A stretch of DNA of 36,306 bases from Solirubrobacterales bacterium. Its GTDB lineage: Bacteria > Actinomycetota > Thermoleophilia > Solirubrobacterales > 70-9. How positions within the stretch are numbered: position 1 is the stretch's first letter; every line of letters begins with the position of its first letter. Positions 32,101 through 36,306 of this stretch are shown here, one piece after another. The notes under the pieces are model-generated. The model was not told where the DNA came from. It worked only from the letters and a program-made list of their open reading frames with translations, and ran no database searches. The position numbers and the translations under genes were made by a program. The DNA lies in assembly GCA_009379895.1 (NCBI GenBank), contig WHSW01000011.1:3607-39912 (forward strand). Reading direction: 5' to 3'.

Positions 32101-32481
32101 ATGAGCGAGCTGATCCACACCTGCTACCGCGTCCTCGACCTCGAACGGTCGGTGCCCTTCTACGAGAAGCTCGGCTTCGAGGAGCTGCACCGGATGCCGA
32201 TCGGCGACGAGGCGACGAACTGCTTCATGGGCCTGCCCGGCGACGGCGCCCGGCTCGAGCTGACCCTCAACCACGGGGTCACCGAGCCGTACGAGATCGG
32301 CACCGGCTACGGCCACATCGCGATCACCAGCAACGACCTCGACGGCACCCTCGAGCGGCTGGCGGCGGACGGGATCGAGCCCGAGCGCCCGCCCTACACC
32401 GTGCGCGAGGGCGGCTCGCGGATCTGCTTCGTGCGCGACCCCGACGACTACCGGATCGAGATCATCGAGCGCGGTGGCTAG
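32101..32481 (+). CDS. gloA: Glyoxalase I-type lyase (VOC family)
   Basis: The product is 126 aa, two beta-alpha-beta3 units of the vicinal-oxygen-chelate fold. Metal ligands fit glyoxalase I: H6 ('LIHTCYRV'), E53 ('RLELTLNHG'), H72 ('GYGHIAI') and E120 ('YRIEIIERG'). 'RSVPFYEKLGFEELHR' is the classic helix. Glyoxalase I joins methylglyoxal-thiol adducts into S-lactoyl thiols; in actinobacteria the thiol is probably mycothiol, not glutathione (inferred). It overlaps the arginase-fold gene by 8 nt and is divergent from the lactate-type oxidase, so the set would detoxify methylglyoxal through lactate. No glyoxalase II is in the window. Confidence 0.92.
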   Translation: MSELIHTCYRVLDLERSVPFYEKLGFEELHRMPIGDEATNCFMGLPGDGARLELTLNHGVTEPYEIGTGYGHIAITSNDLDGTLERLAADGIEPERPPYTVREGGSRICFVRDPDDYRIEIIERGG

Positions 32482-33379
32482 CAGCCGCGGCGACCGAGAC
32501 GGCGCCGAGCCGATCGCGCTGATCGGCGCTCCCTTTCACCTCGGCCACCGCGGCTTGGGCATGGGCGCCGGGCCGCTGCGCCTGCTCGACGACGGCGCGG
32601 TGCCTGCGGAGCTGGCCGCGACGGGCGTCGAGGCCGACCTCGATTGGCTCGCCGACCCCAGCGAGCCGGGCGACGAGATCGGACGCGTGTTCGAGCTCAA
32701 CCGGCGGCTCGCCGGCGCCGTCGCCGAGGCGCTCGCCGCGGGACGCCTGCCGGTGATCGTGGCCGGCAACTGCAGCGTCTGCCTCGGCGCCGTCGCCGGC
32801 GCTGCCGTCGAGCGGCTCGGCATCCTCTGGCTCGACGCCCACCCCGACTTCCACACCCCGGAGACGACCGAGTCGGGCTTTCTCGACGGGACCGGGCTGG
32901 CGGCCGCAACCGGGGCCTGCTGGCGGGCGCTGTGCGAGTCGATCCCGGGCTTCGCGCCGGTGCCCGAGGAGCGGGTGGTGCTCGCCGGCGTCCGGGACAT
33001 CGATGGGGGCGAGGCGGACCGCCTGGCCCGCGGTGAAGTCACGGTGATCGAGGGCGGCGGGGGGCCGGGCTCATTCGCGGCGCCCGCGCTCGAGCGAGCG
33101 CTCGACGTGCTCTGCGAGCGGGCTGAGGGCCTCTACGTGCACGTCGACCTCGACGTCATCGATCCGAGCTTCGGCAGCGCGAACGAGTACGCCGCGCCCG
33201 GCGGCCTCTCACCCGACGAAGTCCGGGCCACGATCGCCGCCGCCGCCGAGCGGGCGCCCGTGCGCGCGATCTCCTTCACCGCCTACGACCCGTCCGGCGA
33301 CCCCGAGGGGCGCTTCGCGGCGACCGCCGTCGAGCTGATCTGCTCGAGCCTGACCGCCCTGCACGCCCGTGCGCAGTGA
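32474..33379 (+). CDS. Arginase/agmatinase-fold protein with altered metal site
   Basis: GTG 32474 overlaps the glyoxalase stop. The 301-aa product has the arginase fold: 'IALIGAPFHLGHRGLGMGAG', then 'VIVAGNCSVCLG', 'LWLDAHPDFHTPETTESGF' (D121, H123, D125) and 'YVHVDLDVIDPSFG' (D225, D227). Five metal ligands are kept, but the first block, usually GGDHS, reads G-N99-C100-S, so the ligand His is Cys. The late Glu block ('VEVNP' in arginases) is 'TAYDPSGD'. This is a distinct subgroup and may use another metal or another substrate than arginine or agmatine. Its position after the glyoxalase suggests a role in repair of methylglyoxal-guanidine adducts, which is speculation. It ends 37 nt before hicB, which converges on it. 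Confidence 0.85.
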   Translation: MASSRGDRDGAEPIALIGAPFHLGHRGLGMGAGPLRLLDDGAVPAELAATGVEADLDWLADPSEPGDEIGRVFELNRRLAGAVAEALAAGRLPVIVAGNCSVCLGAVAGAAVERLGILWLDAHPDFHTPETTESGFLDGTGLAAATGACWRALCESIPGFAPVPEERVVLAGVRDIDGGEADRLARGEVTVIEGGGGPGSFAAPALERALDVLCERAEGLYVHVDLDVIDPSFGSANEYAAPGGLSPDEVRATIAAAAERAPVRAISFTAYDPSGDPEGRFAATAVELICSSLTALHARAQ

Positions 33380-33416
33380 GCCGAGCGTCGAGAGTTGTCC
33401 ATCCTTGGCGGACCGT

Positions 33417-33629
33417 CTATACGGAAACGGTGCCCGCGAAGTTGCTGGGCTTGGGCATCGGCCTACCCCGGTCCCGGAGGTCGCTGAGGTGGAGTCTGAT
33501 CGCTTCCCGCATGTTCCGTTCGACCTCTTCGCGAGTGTCACCGGCCGAAACCGCTCCCGGGAGGTCGGGCGAATAAGCCCCCCAGCCACCATCGCTGGCC
33601 TGCTCGTAGATGACTACGTACTCGGTCAA
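33417..33629 (-). CDS. hicB: HicB-family antitoxin
   Basis: From TTG 33629 the product is 70 aa: 'EYVVIYEQASDGGWGAYSPD' is the HicB partial RNase-H fold, with 'LPGAVSAGDTREEVERNMRE' giving the central helix and 'AIRLHLSDLRDRG' the end. HicB binds HicA and blocks its RNase activity. This version has no added DNA-binding domain, so it probably does not autoregulate through its own HTH. The TTG start overlaps the hicA stop as TTGA, so it is translated with the toxin. It is the downstream gene, the usual order for hicAB. Confidence 0.9.
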   Translation of the reverse strand: MTEYVVIYEQASDGGWGAYSPDLPGAVSAGDTREEVERNMREAIRLHLSDLRDRGRPMPKPSNFAGTVSV

Positions 33630-33832
33630 CGCAACTCCTCCAATCCCGTCGCCCGACGAATGCTAGCCAGCGTCCCAGGGGGGACCTCACGGCTGTCCTT
33701 CCCGCCGCCCGGGATCGTAGCCGTGCGGGCTCTCGCACGATTCTCCCAGACCTCGTGACTGCCCTCCGTGCGCACGCGTCGCCAGCCTGCTCGACGCAGA
33801 ATGCGCCGAACCTCACGGTATTTCTTCGCCAT
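33626..33832 (-). CDS. hicA: HicA-family mRNA interferase toxin
   Basis: The product is 68 aa of the double-stranded-RNA-binding-like HicA fold: 'VRRILRRAGWRRVRTEGSHE' holds the catalytic His ('GSHEVW'), 'TATIPGGGKDSREVPPGTL' the loop, and 'ASIRRATGLEEL' the end helix. HicA cuts mRNA independently of the ribosome, and HicB neutralises it. ATG 33832 has no visible ribosome site or leaderless hexamer. The gene lies between hppA and hicB on the - strand. Confidence 0.92.
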   Translation of the reverse strand: MAKKYREVRRILRRAGWRRVRTEGSHEVWENRARARTATIPGGGKDSREVPPGTLASIRRATGLEELR

Positions 33833-33941
33833 GCCCCGATCATCCAGCGCTGCCGGTCACAGGAACGAGTCGCAAAGCGACAAGTTGGCCACAAATTCGT
33901 CGCCGCCGTCACCGACCACGCGCGATGACCTGGCGCTGGCC

Positions 33942-33972
33942 GCCGCAGGCTGGCGGCCCCGCCACCTGCGGC
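33942..33972 (-). terminator. Strong hairpin after hppA
   Basis: GCCGCAGG (33942-33949) pairs with CCTGCGGC (33965-33972), and inside them TGGCGG pairs with CCGCCA, with one bulged base. The result is about 14 bp, starting 20 nt after the hppA stop. No T-run follows, but the stem is the strongest in the region. The remaining bases to hicA (33832) hold no gene. Confidence 0.7.
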
Positions 33973-33991
33973 TCGCGGACGCATTCGCCGC

Positions 33992-36070
33992 TCAGAAATG
34001 CACGATCGGGATGATCAGGATGGCGACGATGTTCGCGACCTTGATCATCGGGTTGATCGCCGGGCCGGCCGTGTCCTTGTAGGGGTCGCCGACGGTGTCG
34101 CCGGTCACCGAGGCGGCGTGGGCCTCCGAGCCCTTGCCGCCGAAGGCGCCGTCCTCGATCAGCTTCTTGGCGTTGTCCCAGGCGCCGCCGCCGGCGGTCA
34201 TCGACAGCGCGACGAAGAGCCCGACGACGATCACCCCGATCAGCAGCCCACCGAGCGCCTTGACGCTGATCAGCCCGACTATCACCGGGATGATGATCGG
34301 GATCAGCGAGGGCAGGATCATCTCGCGCTGGGCGGCCGCGGTGACGATCGACACGGTCTGCCCGTACTCGGGCTTCTCGGTCCCCTCCATGATCCCGGGG
34401 CGCTCGCGGAACTGCTTGCGCACCTGCTCGACGACCTGCCCGCCGGCGCGGCCGACGGCCTCGATCGCGAAGGAGACGAACAGGTAGACCATCATCCCCC
34501 CGATCAGCAGCCCGATCAGCACCGCGGGGTCGGAGATCGAGAAGGTCAGCCCGGCGCCGCCCTCCTCGCCCGCGAGCTCGATCTCGAAGGCGGCGAACAG
34601 CACCAGCGCCGCGAGCGCGGCCGAGCCGATCGCATAGCCCTTGGTCACCGCCTTGGTCGTGTTGCCGACCGCGTCGAGCGGGTCGGTGACGTTGCGAACG
34701 TCCTCGGGCAGCTCGGCCATCTCGGCGATCCCGCCCGCGTTGTCGGTGATCGGCCCGAAGGCGTCGAGGGCGACGATCAGCCCGCAGAGCGAGAGCTGCG
34801 CCATGACCGCGATCCCGATCCCGTAGATCCCGGCCAGCTCGTTGGCGCCGAAGATCGCGAGCGCGATCAGCAGCGCCGGGGCGACCGCCGACTGAAAGCC
34901 CTGCGCGAGCCCCTGGATGATGTTGGTCGCGTGGCCCGTTATCGACGCCTGGCTGATCGTTTTCACCGGGCGAAAGCGCGTCGACGTGTAGTAATCGGTG
35001 ATCACGAACAGGCCGCCGGTGACGACCAGGCCGATCAGGGCGCAGAGCCACAGATCGGTGACCGAGGCGCCGAACAGCGCGTTGTCGGGGCTGTCGATGC
35101 CGAGCGAGAGCGGATCGCTCATCAGCCAGTCGGTGATCGGATAGAAGGCCGCCGCCGAGATCACGGCGGAGATGATCAGGCCGCGGTAGAGCGCGCCCTC
35201 GACCTTGTCGGTGGTCGTCCGCACGGCGAGCGCCCCGACGATCGAGGCAATGATCGCGACGGCGCCGATCACCAGCGGGTAGAGCGCGGCCTCACGGGCG
35301 AAGTCCTGGGCGAAGGTGAGCACCCCGAGCAGCATCACCGCGACCGAGGTCACGGCGTAGGTCTCGAACAGGTCGGCCGCCATCCCGGCGCAGTCGCCGA
35401 CGTTGTCGCCGACGTTGTCGGCGATCACAGCTGGGTTGCGCGGGTCGTCCTCGGGGATCCCGGCCTCGACCTTGCCGACCAGGTCGGCGCCGACGTCGGC
35501 GGCCTTGGTGAAGATGCCGCCGCCGAGCCGGGCGAAGACGGAGATCAGCGAGCCGCCGAAGCCGAGCCCGATCAGCGCGTCGACGGCCTCCTTGTCGGTC
35601 CTGTCGGCGAGCACGAGGATCCCGAAGTAACCGGCGACCCCGAACAGGGCCAGGCCGACGACCAGCAGGCCGGTGACCGAGCCGCCCTTGAAGGCCGCGT
35701 CGAGGGCCGGCGGGACGCCGCCGCGCGCCGCTTCGGCGACCCGCGCGTTGGCGCGCACCGAGAGGTTCATGCCGATGAACCCGGCCGCGCCGGAGAGCAC
35801 GCCGCCGAGCACGAAGCCGAGCCCGGTGGTGACGTCCTGGAGGATCGCGATCAGGATCGCGAGCGGGATCGCGACCACGGCGATGATCGCGTACTGGCGG
35901 TTGAGGTAGGCCTTGGCGCCCTCCTGCACGGCGCCCGAGATCTCCTGCATCTGCTCGTTCCCGGGCGAGCGGCGCAGCAGTCGCTGGGTCACGAGCGCGC
36001 CGTAGAGCACGGCGGCCCCGGCGCAGACGAGCGCGATCACGACGCCGTAATCGGTCAGGAAATCGGTCAA
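33992..36070 (-). CDS. hppA: Membrane-bound proton-pumping pyrophosphatase (H+-PPase, K+-independent type)
   Basis: From TTG 36070 (AAGGA 8 nt upstream) the product is 692 aa with about 16 membrane helices. It hydrolyses pyrophosphate and pumps H+. The catalytic loops are intact: '[13 protein letters not shown]' (192-204) and '[19 protein letters not shown]' (218-236), and '[13 protein letters not shown]' (439-451) is the second acidic set. The residues that set K+ dependence are K473 and T476 in '[10 protein letters not shown]', matching the Lys/Thr pair of K+-independent enzymes, whereas K+-dependent ones have Ala there. The enzyme recovers energy from biosynthetic PPi or helps under low energy. 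It is probably a single-gene transcript with its own leader and terminator. Confidence 0.96.
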   Translation of the reverse strand: MTDFLTDYGVVIALVCAGAAVLYGALVTQRLLRRSPGNEQMQEISGAVQEGAKAYLNRQYAIIAVVAIPLAILIAILQDVTTGLGFVLGGVLSGAAGFIGMNLSVRANARVAEAARGGVPPALDAAFKGGSVTGLLVVGLALFGVAGYFGILVLADRTDKEAVDALIGLGFGGSLISVFARLGGGIFTKAADVGADLVGKVEAGIPEDDPRNPAVIADNVGDNVGDCAGMAADLFETYAVTSVAVMLLGVLTFAQDFAREAALYPLVIGAVAIIASIVGALAVRTTTDKVEGALYRGLIISAVISAAAFYPITDWLMSDPLSLGIDSPDNALFGASVTDLWLCALIGLVVTGGLFVITDYYTSTRFRPVKTISQASITGHATNIIQGLAQGFQSAVAPALLIALAIFGANELAGIYGIGIAVMAQLSLCGLIVALDAFGPITDNAGGIAEMAELPEDVRNVTDPLDAVGNTTKAVTKGYAIGSAALAALVLFAAFEIELAGEEGGAGLTFSISDPAVLIGLLIGGMMVYLFVSFAIEAVGRAGGQVVEQVRKQFRERPGIMEGTEKPEYGQTVSIVTAAAQREMILPSLIPIIIPVIVGLISVKALGGLLIGVIVVGLFVALSMTAGGGAWDNAKKLIEDGAFGGKGSEAHAASVTGDTVGDPYKDTAGPAINPMIKVANIVAILIIPIVHF

Positions 36071-36105
36071 CTCTTCAGTCCTTTATCGGGGGCATTCAGT
36101 CAGAA

Positions 36106-36128
36106 GCGGCCGGGGAAGGTCCGGCCGC
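36106..36128 (-). promoter_or_regulatory. Perfect hairpin in the hppA leader
   Basis: GCGGCCGG (36106-36113) pairs perfectly with CCGGCCGC (36121-36128) around a 7-nt loop. It lies between a TAGAGT hexamer (36140-36145, - strand) that could be the -10 and the AAGGA ribosome site, so it would be within a leader of about 63 nt. A control role is possible but not shown. Confidence 0.4.
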
Positions 36129-36145
36129 GAGGCGCGCGTACTCTA

Positions 36146-36306
36146 ACGAGGAAGCCGAGATCTCGACGCGACGAGCCGCGCATCGCGCGCGTGGCGACGG
36201 TCGCTCTCGAACGAGACGAGCCGCCCCGACTGGGTCCGAGCGCTAGGTCCCGGGCGGGGTCCAGAGCCCCGATGGGCGCTCCGGGCCGGGGGACGGCCGC
36301 TCGGCT
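36146..36306. other. Window end without a recognisable gene
   Basis: No frame here shows family motifs, and no RNA gene or repeat was found. The upstream promoter parts of hppA, beyond the TAGAGT hexamer, should lie in it. Confidence 0.4.

Noticed and set aside
36106-36128. Shared GCCGGGGAAGG with the 3' end of tRNA-Gln as an attachment site
   Set aside because: Only 11 nt match in GC-rich sequence, no integrase is present, and the sequence is explained by a hairpin in the hppA leader.

Overview
The window is very GC-rich (roughly 70 percent or more) and densely coded, with frequent GTG and TTG starts and many 4-nt start/stop overlaps. It carries a K+-independent-type H+-pyrophosphatase, a cyclic di-AMP riboswitch in front of a cell-wall hydrolase, GNAT and SnoaL proteins, and several genes that look leaderless. 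Together these point to an actinobacterium, most likely Thermoleophilia (Solirubrobacterales or Gaiellales). That placement is inferred from protein character and style only; there is no rRNA or marker gene to fix it.

Layout, left to right. (1) 1-1107: the end of a NarL-type sensor kinase and its response regulator. The first ~115 bases look foreign to the kinase and may be a chimeric contig end. (2) 1173-4311: an OafA-type acyltransferase with an SGNH domain, then a secreted NlpC/P60-like hydrolase under a ydaO-type c-di-AMP riboswitch. (3) 4312-5764: a CPA2 cation/proton antiporter and a small winged-helix protein. (4) 5982-9560: a tight four-gene secreted copper operon (beta-helix protein, cupredoxin, Tat-type multicopper oxidase, second cupredoxin). 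It is the best candidate here for an undescribed functional unit. (5) 9588-17504: metallophosphoesterase, DMT permease, GNAT, a ThDP-decarboxylase/aldehyde-dehydrogenase pair, a frameshifted SnoaL gene and another GNAT. (6) 17578-23427: a kelch protein with a small Cys-rich partner, an asymmetric heterodimeric ABC exporter, and an anchored low-complexity protein. (7) 23557-24302: a frameshifted HTH-HNH gene next to tRNA-Gln(CTG). (8) 24333-30972: FAD reductase, two stand-alone RCK (TrkA-like) proteins and two APC permeases with C-terminal UspA domains. This is plausibly a potassium or stress-solute module. (9) 30976-33379: FMN alpha-hydroxyacid oxidase divergent from a glyoxalase and an arginase-fold protein whose metal-site His is Cys. 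(10) 33417-33832: hicA-hicB toxin-antitoxin. (11) 33992-36070: hppA.

Two threads cut across the genes. First, seven starts lie exactly 6-7 nt after a TANNNT -10 hexamer, which implies leaderless transcripts. Second, cation homeostasis and c-di-AMP recur: riboswitch, CPA2 antiporter, RCK proteins and APC-USP permeases. Only the riboswitch is direct evidence of c-di-AMP; the link to the transporters is inference. Two single-base frameshifts (SnoaL, HNH) could be real decay or sequence errors.
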